A stretch of DNA of 64,000 bases from Sphingobacteriia bacterium (GTDB taxonomy: Bacteria; Bacteroidota; Bacteroidia; Bacteroidales; UBA7960), in assembly GCA_011390785.1 (NCBI GenBank), contig JAABRR010000022.1, forward strand, positions 1-64,000. Direction: 5' to 3'. A program made the position numbers and the translations under genes. The notes below the pieces were generated by a model. That model saw only the letters and a list, made by a program, of their open reading frames with translations, did no database searches and was not told the DNA's origin. This document shows positions 17,450 to 26,831 of the stretch, one piece after another. How positions within the stretch are numbered: the stretch's first letter is position 1; each line of letters opens with the position of its first letter.

Positions 17450-18679
17450 TCAAGCATTCAGCTCTTGTTTCAGATTGGTATCAAGGGCATCGAGAAACAG
17501 CTCTGTAGTAAGGTAATTATCTATAGAAAGTTCATTTCCAAAGATAAGAAGTGCCAAATCTTTAGTCATCTTACCGTTTTCTACTGTTTTGACACATACT
17601 GATTCCAGCGTATTTGCAAATCTGATCAGGTCGTTATTATTATCAAGTTTTCCTCTGAAGGCCAAACCACGTGTCCAGGCAAAAATGCTGGCAATTGGGT
17701 TTGTTGATGTTGGTTTACCCTGTTGATGTTGCCTGAAGTGCCTGGTAACCGTGCCGTGAGCTGCTTCGGCTTCCATGGTTTTTCCATCGGGGGTAACCAG
17801 GGTAGATGTCATTAGTCCTAATGAACCAAATCCCTGTGCAACCGTATCGCTTTGAACATCGCCATCGTAATTCTTGGTTGCCCAAACAAAACCACCTTCC
17901 CATTTAAGGGCTGAAGCCACCATATCATCAATTAAACGATGCTCGTATGTAATACCAGCGGCATCAAATAAATGTTTGAATTCAGATTCAAAAATTTGTT
18001 GAAATATATCTTTGAAACGGCCATCATATTTTTTAAGAATCGTATTCTTTGTAGAAAGGTAAAGCGGCCACTTTTTCATAAGCGCCTGGTTCATGCATGC
18101 ACGGGCAAAACCCGTAATAGACTCATCGGTATTGTACATGGCCATGGCAACACCATCGCCATCAAATTGATAAACTTCGTGGTTGATCGGTTTAGAACCA
18201 TCATCGGGGGTAAAAGTGATGGTGAGTTTACCACTCCCTTTGGTTAGGAAATCAGTAGCCCTGTATTGATCGCCAAAAGCATGTCGCCCAATGCAGATAG
18301 GTTTTGTCCAGCCCGGTACCAACCTGGGAATATTGGAAATAATAATGGGTTCTCTGAATACGGTACCTCCTAAAATATTACGAATGGTTCCATTGGGTGA
18401 ACGCCACATTTGTTTCAGATTGAATTCCTTCACCCTTGCTTCATCGGGAGTAATAGTGGCACACTTAATTCCCACACCATATTTTTTTATGGCTTCTGCT
18501 GCGTCAACGGTAACCTGATCGTTGGATTCGTCGCGGTTCTCAATACCAAGATCATAGTATTTTACATCCAATTCGAGATACGGGAAAATCAGTTTTTCTT
18601 TGATAAAAGTCCAGATAACCCTTGTCATTTCATCACCATCCAATTCAACGACAGGATTTTCTACTAAAATTTTCTTCAT
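17450..18679 (-). CDS. icd: NADP-dependent isocitrate dehydrogenase, homodimeric eukaryotic-like type
   Basis: 409 residues. Motifs: [12 protein letters not shown] at the N-terminus, [11 protein letters not shown] substrate loop, [17 protein letters not shown] metal-binding segment and [13 protein letters not shown] loop. It belongs to the IDH1/IDH2-like subfamily II, distinct from E. coli Icd. It produces 2-oxoglutarate and NADPH. It is the promoter-proximal gene of icd-gltA-acnA; a 19-base palindrome lies 21 bases upstream of the ATG. Confidence 0.95.
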   Translation of the reverse strand: MKKILVENPVVELDGDEMTRVIWTFIKEKLIFPYLELDVKYYDLGIENRDESNDQVTVDAAEAIKKYGVGIKCATITPDEARVKEFNLKQMWRSPNGTIRNILGGTVFREPIIISNIPRLVPGWTKPICIGRHAFGDQYRATDFLTKGSGKLTITFTPDDGSKPINHEVYQFDGDGVAMAMYNTDESITGFARACMNQALMKKWPLYLSTKNTILKKYDGRFKDIFQQIFESEFKHLFDAAGITYEHRLIDDMVASALKWEGGFVWATKNYDGDVQSDTVAQGFGSLGLMTSTLVTPDGKTMEAEAAHGTVTRHFRQHQQGKPTSTNPIASIFAWTRGLAFRGKLDNNNDLIRFANTLESVCVKTVENGKMTKDLALLIFGNELSIDNYLTTELFLDALDTNLKQELNA

Positions 18680-18699
18680 TATAAAAAATGCTTTTTTCT

Positions 18700-18718
18700 T
18701 ACGTTTTTAAAAAACGTA
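18700..18718. promoter_or_regulatory. AT-rich palindrome upstream of the TCA operon
   Basis: TACGTTTTT and AAAAACGTA form a perfect 9-bp dyad around a single A at 18709. It starts 21 bases before the icd start codon, a position expected for an operator or leader hairpin. No regulator is encoded nearby, so the link is positional only. Confidence 0.45.
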
Positions 18719-18893
18719 TAAAATTAAGATTTTAAACAACAATTTTCACCCGAAATTTATATTGAAGGCAAAATAATACCCACGGAAAACAGCAGGACAA
18801 TTGGATGAAAACGAATTATTCGGCAAATTACAAAAAGGTTTTGGAATGGTTGAAGAAATAAGAAAATTTAGTAGTAATAGACAGGGCGTCTCC

Positions 18894-18923
18894 TGTAGGG
18901 ACAGGGCATGCCATGTCCTTACA
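18894..18923. repeat. Imperfect palindrome containing GGCATGCC
   Basis: TGTAGGGACAGGGCATGCC continues into ATGTCCTTACA, giving an interrupted 30-base palindrome. It resembles short dispersed repeats of the TGTAGGGACAGGGC type seen in other bacterial genomes. There is only one copy in the window. It lies between the icd upstream region and the end of the DUF4301 gene. Confidence 0.4.
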
Positions 18924-18961
18924 AGGGATCGTCCGACTACATAAAAATATCCAGCAGATTA

Positions 18962-20506
18962 TTACAAATGCTCTTTTCTCAAAAGATCAAGAACAGTTTT
19001 AACGGGGTTAAAGGTAATGAGCGGAACTTCAACAAATATGGTAATCCATTTGGCCATGCTGCCATTCCACAAGCCAGGCAACTCCTGTGCTTTAAGATCT
19101 TTTCCATCTTTGCTCTTCTGGCTGATAAAACCGGTAGTAGGCTCTACAAAACGGGTAAGATCAAAGGCTTCGCCATTGTAATCCTTGAGGCCGCAAACCA
19201 GATCTACAGGGTTAAAGTGGGTAGCTTTTTCAAATATTTCCTCCTGTTCAGGGTCGTTATGATTAACCTGTGATGATTCTACGATTTGCAACGAGCGGCT
19301 TCCATCAGAAGGATTTTCGACCCAAAAGGGTCCACCACCGGGTTCGCCCACATTTTTCACCATCCCGCAAATTCGCATAGGGCGGTTAAATAATTCTTTC
19401 ATGATGGGTTTGCCTTCTTCAAAATTTGATGGTAGTAAATCAGGATCAATAAATAGTTTCTCAATGGCAAATGTTCGCATTACGGCATAATCATCCTCAG
19501 TAAAGGTATTTTGATCCATAGCCAGCAATGCGTCATGTAATGTTTCCTGGTATTCAATAAGCATTCCTCCCAACGCTTTTTTATACTCATAGGTTTCATC
19601 CTTAAAAGAATCAGGAACAACATTATCAATATTCTTTATAAATACAACATCTTCCTTTATTTCGTTAAGGTTTTGGATGAGTGCCCCGTGGCCTCCGGGT
19701 CTGAAAAGTATAGAACCATCGTTATCGCGAAAGGGTTTGTTGTCAAGATCAACAGCCATAGTATCAGTAGAAGGCTTTTGCACGGAAAATTTTATCTCGA
19801 ATCGTAAGCCAAAAAAATCTTCATAATGCTTTAAAACATCTCCCACATGATTAACGAAACGGCCTCTGTGCTCGGCAGAAACAGTAAAATGTAATTTCAC
19901 CGTCATATCGTTATCGCAGGCATAATGTGCACCTTCTACCAGGTGTTCTTCAACGGGAGTACGCACACCATCCGGATAGCGGTGAAACTTCAGTAAACCC
20001 TTTGGAAGCATGGCATAACCCAATCCTTCATCATCAAGCAATACGTTAAGTAAAGTTAGATAATCCCCTTTAAGAATCAATTCATCAGCAATCATGTTTC
20101 GTTCAGCAATAGCAGATTCCAAATCATCCCAAAACGCAAATACTTTTATCTGGCTGAAAAAATCATTGGCATCAGGATCGTCTTCTCTTAGTTCATCTGA
20201 AGTAGTGCCTTGCCGGAGCTTTTCGCGCCAACTGAAAAGATCTTTAAACATGCGTGTAGCTGCCCCACTGGCCGGAACAAATTTTAAAATCCCCAGTTTA
20301 CCGGATGTTTCTTCAAAATAAGAAACGTAGTAGTCGAGTTCCTTTTTTTCCAAATTCAAAATACCTGATGAAATAAGGGCTGGTTTTATCAGGTTAACGA
20401 AAGGGAATCCGGATTTAAAATTTTCTATCTGTTTCAGTGCCAGGTCTTCTGAAATCCCTTTTTTTTCGAGTTGTGCTAAGTCTTCTTTTGCAAACATGAC
20501 TTTCAT
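18962..20506 (-). CDS. DUF4301-family protein
   Basis: 514 residues, soluble. It matches the Bacteroidota DUF4301 family by the segment KFVPASGAATRMFK (about residues 75-90), RPGGHGALIQNLNEI and KNIDNVV, which together look like a nucleotidyltransferase/phosphotransferase-type nucleotide-binding fold. No reaction is established. It follows the GroES-like gene by 26 bases on the same strand, so the two are probably one transcript. Confidence 0.82.
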   Translation of the reverse strand: MKVMFAKEDLAQLEKKGISEDLALKQIENFKSGFPFVNLIKPALISSGILNLEKKELDYYVSYFEETSGKLGILKFVPASGAATRMFKDLFSWREKLRQGTTSDELREDDPDANDFFSQIKVFAFWDDLESAIAERNMIADELILKGDYLTLLNVLLDDEGLGYAMLPKGLLKFHRYPDGVRTPVEEHLVEGAHYACDNDMTVKLHFTVSAEHRGRFVNHVGDVLKHYEDFFGLRFEIKFSVQKPSTDTMAVDLDNKPFRDNDGSILFRPGGHGALIQNLNEIKEDVVFIKNIDNVVPDSFKDETYEYKKALGGMLIEYQETLHDALLAMDQNTFTEDDYAVMRTFAIEKLFIDPDLLPSNFEEGKPIMKELFNRPMRICGMVKNVGEPGGGPFWVENPSDGSRSLQIVESSQVNHNDPEQEEIFEKATHFNPVDLVCGLKDYNGEAFDLTRFVEPTTGFISQKSKDGKDLKAQELPGLWNGSMAKWITIFVEVPLITFNPVKTVLDLLRKEHL

Positions 20507-20532
20507 TTATATTTTTTAGAAATATTAATTTA

Positions 20533-20922
20533 CTATTTATCAGCAATAAGGTCTTCATCTCTTATAAGCATAAGGATGGCAGAATGAGGAACAATATAAT
20601 ACTTTTCTTTATCAAATTCAATTTCAAAGGCATTATCCTGAAGATAAACTGCCAAATCCCCTTCTTTGGCCTGAAGAGAAAAATACTTAAGATTATCGGC
20701 AGCATCCTTCCAGGGTTCATCAGACTCAATAGCTGTTGGAATAGGGTACCCAGGCCCTGCCTTTATAACATAGCCACTTTGAATCTTTCTTTTTTCTTCA
20801 ATCCCAGGGGGCAAATATAAACCACCACGGGTTTTCTGGGATACCGATTTAGGTTTAATCAAAACACGGTCGCCAATCAAAATAAACTTTCCCAGATCGC
20901 TTCCTTCAATTTTTAACAACAT
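20533..20922 (-). CDS. GroES-like (Cpn10-fold) protein
   Basis: 129 residues. Cpn10 pattern: GDRVLIKP, TRGGLYLPPG in the mobile-loop area, SGYVIKAGPG, then GDLAVYLQDNAFEIEFDKEKYYIVPHSAILMLI. It is longer than true GroES (about 95) because of an insert around residues 65-85 and an N-terminal extension. No groEL is adjacent, so it is probably a GroES paralogue rather than the main co-chaperonin. A TACGTTTG -7-like element lies at 20983-20990 on the minus strand. Confidence 0.8.
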   Translation of the reverse strand: MLLKIEGSDLGKFILIGDRVLIKPKSVSQKTRGGLYLPPGIEEKRKIQSGYVIKAGPGYPIPTAIESDEPWKDAADNLKYFSLQAKEGDLAVYLQDNAFEIEFDKEKYYIVPHSAILMLIRDEDLIADK

Positions 20923-20982
20923 ATATTATTTCACTATATTTAAATTTGATGATCACCCATTTGTTTTAAAAGAAACTGGTAA

Positions 20983-20990
20983 CAAACGTA
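20983..20990 (-). promoter_or_regulatory. Candidate -7 element for the GroES-like/DUF4301 unit
   Basis: Reads TACGTTTG on the minus strand, matching TAnnTTTG, about 60 bases before the start codon. CAAA boxes at 21003 and 21017 fall short of and beyond the usual -33 spacing, so support is partial. Confidence 0.35.
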
Positions 20991-21208
20991 CTTATTTTTG
21001 GCCAAATATGCTAAATCAAAAAGAAATGCCCCAAATTATTATCTAAACGAATAGCTTATCATTCAAAAGGTTTAACATTTACAAAACAAAACAATAAGTA
21101 ATAAATTATGGTTGTATAATTATGCCTTAGTGCAAATGACACTTGTGACATAATACATCAACAAATCAGATTAATTTCAGTATTGTTAAACTTTAGAAAA
21201 ATACTTTC

Positions 21209-21931
21209 ATGACTAAACGACTTTTATTGATCAGCAATTCTACCAATGCCGGTGAACCTTATTTGAGTTACACACGCCCTCATATTAAAGAGTTTTTAGG
21301 TAATGACCTACGGAGAGTGGCCTTCATTCCTTATGCCGGTGTAACACTTTCTTATGTTGAATACACCAATAAAGTGAATGAAGTATTTTCTGAATTGGGT
21401 TATAGTGTAAAATCAACCGAAGATGTTCAGGGCCCGGAAGCAGTTCTGGAAGCTGCTGATGCTATTGTAGTTGGAGGGGGTAACACTTTTCACCTTTTAC
21501 ATCAGCTTTACGAAAAGGGGATTATGGATATTATCAGAAAAAAGGTAGAAAACGGAACACCCTTTATCGGCTGGAGTGCCGGAAGCAATGTTGCCAGCCC
21601 CACTATTAAAACTACCAATGACATGCCTGTGATTTATCCCCCGTCTTTTGATGCATTAAATTTAATTCCGTTTCAAATTAATCCGCATTATACCGATGGA
21701 AAAATTCCCAACCATAATGGTGAATCGAGAGAAGACAGAATAAGAGAATTTCTTGAAATAAACGGAGATAAAATTGTGGTGGGACTTAAAGAAGGCACTA
21801 TGCTAAAGGTTGAAAATCAAAACGTAAAACTAATTGGTAACAAAACATTAAAAGTTTTCCGTAAAGATTTACCTACTTTGGAATATGATACCAATTCTTC
21901 ACTGGATTTTATCATGAAAAATGGGGATTAA
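21209..21931 (+). CDS. pepE: Dipeptidase E (peptidase S51)
   Basis: 240 residues, the typical PepE length. The nucleophile elbow is GWSAGSN; the preceding VVGGGNTFHLLHQLY and the later INPHYTDG are family signatures. It hydrolyses Asp-X dipeptides in the cytoplasm. It is a single-gene unit ending at a good terminator (21975-22014). Confidence 0.92.
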   Translation: MTKRLLLISNSTNAGEPYLSYTRPHIKEFLGNDLRRVAFIPYAGVTLSYVEYTNKVNEVFSELGYSVKSTEDVQGPEAVLEAADAIVVGGGNTFHLLHQLYEKGIMDIIRKKVENGTPFIGWSAGSNVASPTIKTTNDMPVIYPPSFDALNLIPFQINPHYTDGKIPNHNGESREDRIREFLEINGDKIVVGLKEGTMLKVENQNVKLIGNKTLKVFRKDLPTLEYDTNSSLDFIMKNGD

Positions 21932-21974
21932 TAAAAATCCATCACCATTTATAATAACGAATTTAAAATTTCCA

Positions 21975-22014
21975 CGGGCCCGATAAAGGAAAATGATCTT
22001 TGCCGGGCCTTTTT
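21975..22014 (+). terminator. Rho-independent terminator after pepE
   Basis: GGCCCG pairs with CGGGCC and an inner AAAG pairs with CTTT, followed by six T. It starts 44 bases after the pepE stop. Confidence 0.75.
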
Positions 22015-22312
22015 TGTAATTGATAAAAAACACACCTGGTTTTCAGCCATTTCCCGCCTTGCACTTAACGCTTTTTTATTAAGCAAGAGAAAAAATTATG
22101 AGTTTTCTTTCAGACAATTAACGATAAACATTTCTGAAAAAACGGATAAGTAGAAATGATTATATAATTTTGCCTAAACATAATCAATAAACTATACATT
22201 ATCACAATAAAACAGCTTAAAGATCATTATTGGTAGAATACCTGAGCAAAACAGTACCTTTAAATCACCAAATGATTATTCGCTATTTACTTCAATTGAA
22301 ACCCACATCAAA
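22015..22312. other. Intergenic leader before the DUF4831 gene
   Basis: AT-rich. I see no gene or RNA. TAATTTTG at about 22165 matches the -7 consensus without a good -33. A TTG and TACCTTTA pair about 22 bases apart near 22225-22262 is a weaker promoter alternative close to the gene. Confidence 0.3.
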
Positions 22313-23491
22313 ATGAATAAAATAAAAATTACAGGATTACTATTTATTATATTTTTGGTTTCATGCCAAACTACACAAACAGGGATAACCACAACACATA
22401 TTACCCGGCTCGATGCAGGCCATACACGCCAGGGTTTTTATTACGCGCTGCCCCGTAATATTATTACTCTGGAAGTAACCATTTCAAAAACCAATGAAAT
22501 CCCCGGCCCGTTTTCTCAGTATGCAGGCAAATATCTTAGCCTTGAAAATGTTATCGAAACTCCATCAACCAAATATGAAATAAGCGAAATAAATTTTTTT
22601 AGTCATACAGAACCTGATCCATCTGAATTTTATTTTATTGAAGTTGATCCATTATTAAACAGCGAATCACCCTTTTCTATCAGATTGAGCGAAAGTGGAA
22701 CTCTTCTGGCAATTAACGATAACAACCCGGATAGTGAGTTGCAAGGTGCCAGCCCAGAAAACAATCAGCAGGGGTTTTATGGTACAAAAGAAACCTTTAG
22801 TCACTTTATAGAGAATAACCTTCAGGAGAAAATAGATACCATTGTTGAGCGCGTTCGCATGGATACAGTTACCATTGAGAGAAAAACCTTAAGACGCACC
22901 TGGGTTGAAAAAACATCGGAAGTAAGGGCCAGAGAAGTGGCTGATTATATTTTGCGCATTAGAGATAAAAGGTTTGACATGATTAGTGGGTTTGCTGAAA
23001 TTACCTATGATCGGGAAGCTATTCAATATATGAATGAACAGATGAAGGAAATGGAAAATAACTACCTGGAGCTTTTTACAGGGATTACTTTCGAAAGTGC
23101 CACCAAATATCGCTTCCACTTCCTGCCAGAAAAAAATGAGAAGGTTTTTACCGATACACTTTTCTTTTTCAATGAAACCCAGGGCTTGCATACCAATCCC
23201 ACGGTTTCGTCGAAAGTAGCAGTGCTGAAGGTAGAAAAAGATATGACAACACGGCAAATGGGGGTTTTTACGCTTAATCCAAATACAGATGTTCCTAAAG
23301 GAATTTTTTACCGGATCCCCGAACATGCTCACACATCTTTGGAACTGGAAAATCAGACCCTGGCCACTTCCAGGCTGTTAATCAGCCAGTTTGGAAAAGT
23401 TACCAACCTACCTCCCGATAATTTCAAGGTTGTTTTTTACCCTGATAGCGGTGCTATTAAATCGGTTGAAAAAATCTTTCCTGCCAACTGA
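22313..23491 (+). CDS. DUF4831-family lipoprotein
   Basis: 392 residues. A lipobox (FLVSC) at about residues 14-18 marks a lipoprotein. The body carries the family features YYALPRNIITLEVTI, PFSQYAGKYL and repeated FYRIPEHA-type segments. Function is unknown; the family is restricted to Bacteroidota. It is followed at 73 bases by the SDR gene and 49 bases later by the GNAT-nitrilase gene, all on the plus strand. Confidence 0.8.
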   Translation: MNKIKITGLLFIIFLVSCQTTQTGITTTHITRLDAGHTRQGFYYALPRNIITLEVTISKTNEIPGPFSQYAGKYLSLENVIETPSTKYEISEINFFSHTEPDPSEFYFIEVDPLLNSESPFSIRLSESGTLLAINDNNPDSELQGASPENNQQGFYGTKETFSHFIENNLQEKIDTIVERVRMDTVTIERKTLRRTWVEKTSEVRAREVADYILRIRDKRFDMISGFAEITYDREAIQYMNEQMKEMENNYLELFTGITFESATKYRFHFLPEKNEKVFTDTLFFFNETQGLHTNPTVSSKVAVLKVEKDMTTRQMGVFTLNPNTDVPKGIFYRIPEHAHTSLELENQTLATSRLLISQFGKVTNLPPDNFKVVFYPDSGAIKSVEKIFPAN

Positions 23492-23564
23492 AGTTTGAAC
23501 ATTCGAATCATACTTCTATCGCTTTCTTATAAAGTATTAAATATTCATTTATAAAAATATAATT

Positions 23565-24323
23565 ATGAAGCATATTATCATTACCGGGCATAGCAAAGGT
23601 TTAGGCGCCGGTATTGCACAACAACTTATTGGATCAGACACCCATATTCATGGCATTTCCAGAACCGACAACCCCGACCTTCAAAAACTGGCAAAAGAAA
23701 AAACAGGTAAAGTAAGTTTTTACCCCTGCGATATGGCCAAAACAGAGTCGATTGAGAATGTGATAAGATCAGTTTTTAATACGATTGATAAATCACCTAT
23801 TGTATCTGGTATTTACCTCATAAACAATGCAGGAGTTATCGAACCGATTGGCACAATCGAAACCCTTGATTATGAATTAATAGATAAACATTTAAGAATA
23901 AATCTTCAAGCTCCGGTTCTTCTTACAAGTGAGTTTTTAAAACATACATCGAAGTATAATACGGAAAAAAGGATACTTAACATTTCATCGGGTGCAGCAA
24001 CCAACCCCTATCATGGCTGGAGTATTTACTGCGCAGGGAAAGCAGCTGTTGATATGTTTACCCGCTGTATCGGCACCGAACAGGAAGATAAAAAATTTCC
24101 TGTAGAAGCAATGGCTGTAGCACCCGGCATTATAGACACTGAAATGCAAAGCACTATCAGAGCTACCCCCGATGGACAATTCATTCATAAGCAAAAATTT
24201 GTTGAGTTAAAAGAAACCGGCCAATTGGTAAAACCAGAAATTGCAGGAGAAAAACTAAAAGAACTGCTTTTTTCCGATAAATTTGAGAATGGTGGTATTA
24301 TCGACATACGCCATCTTTACTAA
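23565..24323 (+). CDS. Short-chain dehydrogenase/reductase
   Basis: 252 residues. The Rossmann motif is TGHSKGLGAGIA (TGxxxGxG), the structural motif is NNAGV, and the catalytic Ser (NISSGA) and YCAGK (YxxxK) are present. The sequence is closest in style to YueD/benzil reductase or sepiapterin-reductase-like SDRs. It is NADP(H)- or NAD(H)-dependent; the substrate is unknown. It is probably co-transcribed with the DUF4831 gene. Confidence 0.85.
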   Translation: MKHIIITGHSKGLGAGIAQQLIGSDTHIHGISRTDNPDLQKLAKEKTGKVSFYPCDMAKTESIENVIRSVFNTIDKSPIVSGIYLINNAGVIEPIGTIETLDYELIDKHLRINLQAPVLLTSEFLKHTSKYNTEKRILNISSGAATNPYHGWSIYCAGKAAVDMFTRCIGTEQEDKKFPVEAMAVAPGIIDTEMQSTIRATPDGQFIHKQKFVELKETGQLVKPEIAGEKLKELLFSDKFENGGIIDIRHLY

Positions 24324-24372
24324 TTATTAACCTTGATATACCTTAAAAAATACTCTGATAAATACTCCAAAA

Positions 24373-25932
24373 ATGGAAAAGATAGATCTTCATGAATTTG
24401 AAAGTCGTTTGCATGTAAGAAAGCTGAAAATAGAAGACTTTGATGCATTGGTAAAGATGCAGAAAATATGCTTTCCATCTATGCAGGTATGGAGCCGGGA
24501 AAACATAGAAAATCAGCTGCGGATATTTTCTGATGGCCAGATGGTTATTGAATTGGATGAAACTTTGGTTGCATCTTCTTCGAGCTTGATCATTGATTCG
24601 GAAGACCTGGAACTGGATATGAGCTGGGACGAAATATGCGATTATGGGAATATTGGCACCCATGATGCTGAAGGTGATACGCTTTATGGTATGGAGATTA
24701 TGGTGCATCCTGAATACAGGGGGATGAAGCTTTCAACACGGCTATACGAAGCAAGAAAAGAGCTGGCAAGAGACCTTAACCTGAGAAGAATTGTTATAGG
24801 GGGCCGTTTACCTGGGTATCGAAATTATGCAAAAGCCATGCATATTAATCAGTATGTTGACAGGGTTACCAGCAAGGCCATTTTTGACCCTGTTCTTACT
24901 CCACAGCTTTCCAACGGTTTTTCAGTAAAAAAAGTGATTAAAGAATACCTTGATGAAGATAAAGAATCGAGCGGTTATGCATCCTGGCTCGAATGGACCA
25001 ATTTTGACTACCAGGAAGAAAAAGATAAAAAATTTCTTGCATCCTTACCCGTTCGGATTTGTGTGGTTCAATACCAGATAAGAGCCATAAGAAGTTTTGA
25101 TGAATTTGCCATACAATGCGAATACTTTGTTGATGTGGCATCAGGATACAAAAGCGATTTTATTCTTTTCCCGGAAATTTTTACCCTTCAGCTATTGTCA
25201 TTAATTCCAAAAGAAAACCCTGGAACAGCAGCACGAAAAATTGGAGAATTTACAGAACAATATCTGGAACTATTTGGCGAACTGGCTATTAAATACAACA
25301 TTAATATTATTGCCGGTTCGCACTTTACACCTGAAAATGATAAACTATACAACATTGCATACCTTTTTAAACGCAATGGAGAAATAGGTAAACAGTATAA
25401 ATTGCACATCTCGCCCAACGAAAAAAAATGGTGGGGAGTAGAGCCAGGAAAACATATAGAAGTTTTTGATACTGATAAAGGGAAAATTGCTATCCAGATT
25501 TGCTACGATATTGAATTTCCTGAATTGGCCAGAATTGCTGTTGAAAGAGGTGCCAGAATTATTTTTGTGCCTTTTGTAGCCGACGACCGGCAAACCTATC
25601 TGCGTGTAAGGTATTGCGCCCAGGCAAGATGCATAGAAAATCAGGTTTTTGTTGCCATTTCCGGTTCGGTTGGTAACTTACCCCATGTAGACAATATGGA
25701 TATTCATTATGCTCAGTCAGGAATATTCACCCCATCTGATTTCTCCTTTGCCCGGGATGCTATTGCCGGGGAATGTACACCCAATATCGAGACGGTAATT
25801 ATTAACGATATTGATCTGGAACTTTTAAAACGACATCGTAACAGAGGACTGGTTACCAACTGGAACGACCGACGAACAGATATTTACCAGGTAAAAGCCA
25901 AAGATCACGAACACGAAGGTAGTTCGTCATAA
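24373..25932 (+). CDS. GNAT acetyltransferase fused to a carbon-nitrogen hydrolase
   Basis: 519 residues. Residues about 15-200 form a GNAT domain (acceptor region GMEIMVHPEYRGMKLSTRLY with the acetyl-CoA loop). Residues about 225-510 form a nitrilase/amidase domain with an intact Glu-Lys-Cys triad: LFPEIF, KQYKLHI and IQICYDIEFPE. The fusion is known in bacteria, but the substrate is not established; acyl transfer followed by or coupled to amide hydrolysis is only a guess. It is cytoplasmic. Start at an ATG 49 bases after the SDR stop. Confidence 0.88.
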   Translation: MEKIDLHEFESRLHVRKLKIEDFDALVKMQKICFPSMQVWSRENIENQLRIFSDGQMVIELDETLVASSSSLIIDSEDLELDMSWDEICDYGNIGTHDAEGDTLYGMEIMVHPEYRGMKLSTRLYEARKELARDLNLRRIVIGGRLPGYRNYAKAMHINQYVDRVTSKAIFDPVLTPQLSNGFSVKKVIKEYLDEDKESSGYASWLEWTNFDYQEEKDKKFLASLPVRICVVQYQIRAIRSFDEFAIQCEYFVDVASGYKSDFILFPEIFTLQLLSLIPKENPGTAARKIGEFTEQYLELFGELAIKYNINIIAGSHFTPENDKLYNIAYLFKRNGEIGKQYKLHISPNEKKWWGVEPGKHIEVFDTDKGKIAIQICYDIEFPELARIAVERGARIIFVPFVADDRQTYLRVRYCAQARCIENQVFVAISGSVGNLPHVDNMDIHYAQSGIFTPSDFSFARDAIAGECTPNIETVIINDIDLELLKRHRNRGLVTNWNDRRTDIYQVKAKDHEHEGSSS

Positions 25933-26338
25933 AAGGGGGGGGTGTGCACATTTAATCCGTAAGTTAAAACGGCAATGGAAAAGATGACCGTTTTGACAAA
26001 AGCAAACTTACTGGCAAGGTTGCGGATAAGTATAAAATAGAATTAATTCCGTGATTGTTTAGCAATAATTTAAACAGATATTGTTATTACAACAAAAGCA
26101 AAAGAATAAAGCATCATTTCTTTATTAAAATCGCACCCACATCCCAACAAAAAATCCCTTTTACTTGTTAAATAGGCGCCAAATCAAAATTTCCTTAAGC
26201 GATAAAATGTTATAGAATCAGTATTTAGACTTATTTTTTAAAGAATTAATTCTTGATACAAAACGTTTTATTGAACTTTGTTTAAAAGGCAATTTATGAT
26301 TGTAGGTCTTTCATATTTATTAATAATCATACTCTATT
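25933..26338. other. Intergenic gap, no gene seen
   Basis: 406 AT-rich bases between the GNAT-nitrilase and DoxX genes. A run of eight G lies at 25935-25942, just after the stop codon. I see no RNA gene, long ORF or convincing promoter pair. Confidence 0.5.
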
Positions 26339-26824
26339 ATGACCTCATTATCAAAATTGACAAAAATTGAAGACAGGATCATTTCCTGGATGGCCATAAA
26401 CGCCATTGTAATGCTGCGCGTTAGTGTAGGAATTATATTTTTCTGGTTCGGATTTCAAAAATTCTTCCCCGGCGTAAGTGTTGCAGAAGATATTGCCACA
26501 CGAACCATCGATGTAATATCATTTGGAATTGTGAAGGCACCTTATTCCATGCCCATTCTGGCAGCCTGGGAAACCATAATCGGGCTGGGTTTTATAACAG
26601 GTCAATTTCTTCGTTTCATCATACCCCTGCTATTTGCTCAAATGGCCGGAACAGTATTTCCGTTATGGGTATTTCCTGAAGAGACTTTTCACCTGGCCCC
26701 TTTTGTACCATCTCTGGAAGGACAGTATATCTTGAAAAACATTGTTTTTATTACAGCGGCTATGGTAATTTTGGCATATGACCGTGGTAAGATCATTGCA
26801 CGACGAGAAAAAAATAATTCGTAG
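26339..26824 (+). CDS. DoxX-like inner-membrane protein
   Basis: 161 residues with four predicted membrane helices. The first helix has the motif GIIFFWFGFQKFFPG, and later GLGFITGQFL and PLWVFPEETF match the DoxX/DoxD-like group. Functions in the family are diverse, including redox and thiosulfate-related roles; none is shown here. It is convergent with the TPR gene, with only 7 bases between the stops. Confidence 0.7.
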   Translation: MTSLSKLTKIEDRIISWMAINAIVMLRVSVGIIFFWFGFQKFFPGVSVAEDIATRTIDVISFGIVKAPYSMPILAAWETIIGLGFITGQFLRFIIPLLFAQMAGTVFPLWVFPEETFHLAPFVPSLEGQYILKNIVFITAAMVILAYDRGKIIARREKNNS

Positions 26825-26831
26825 TGAGATT

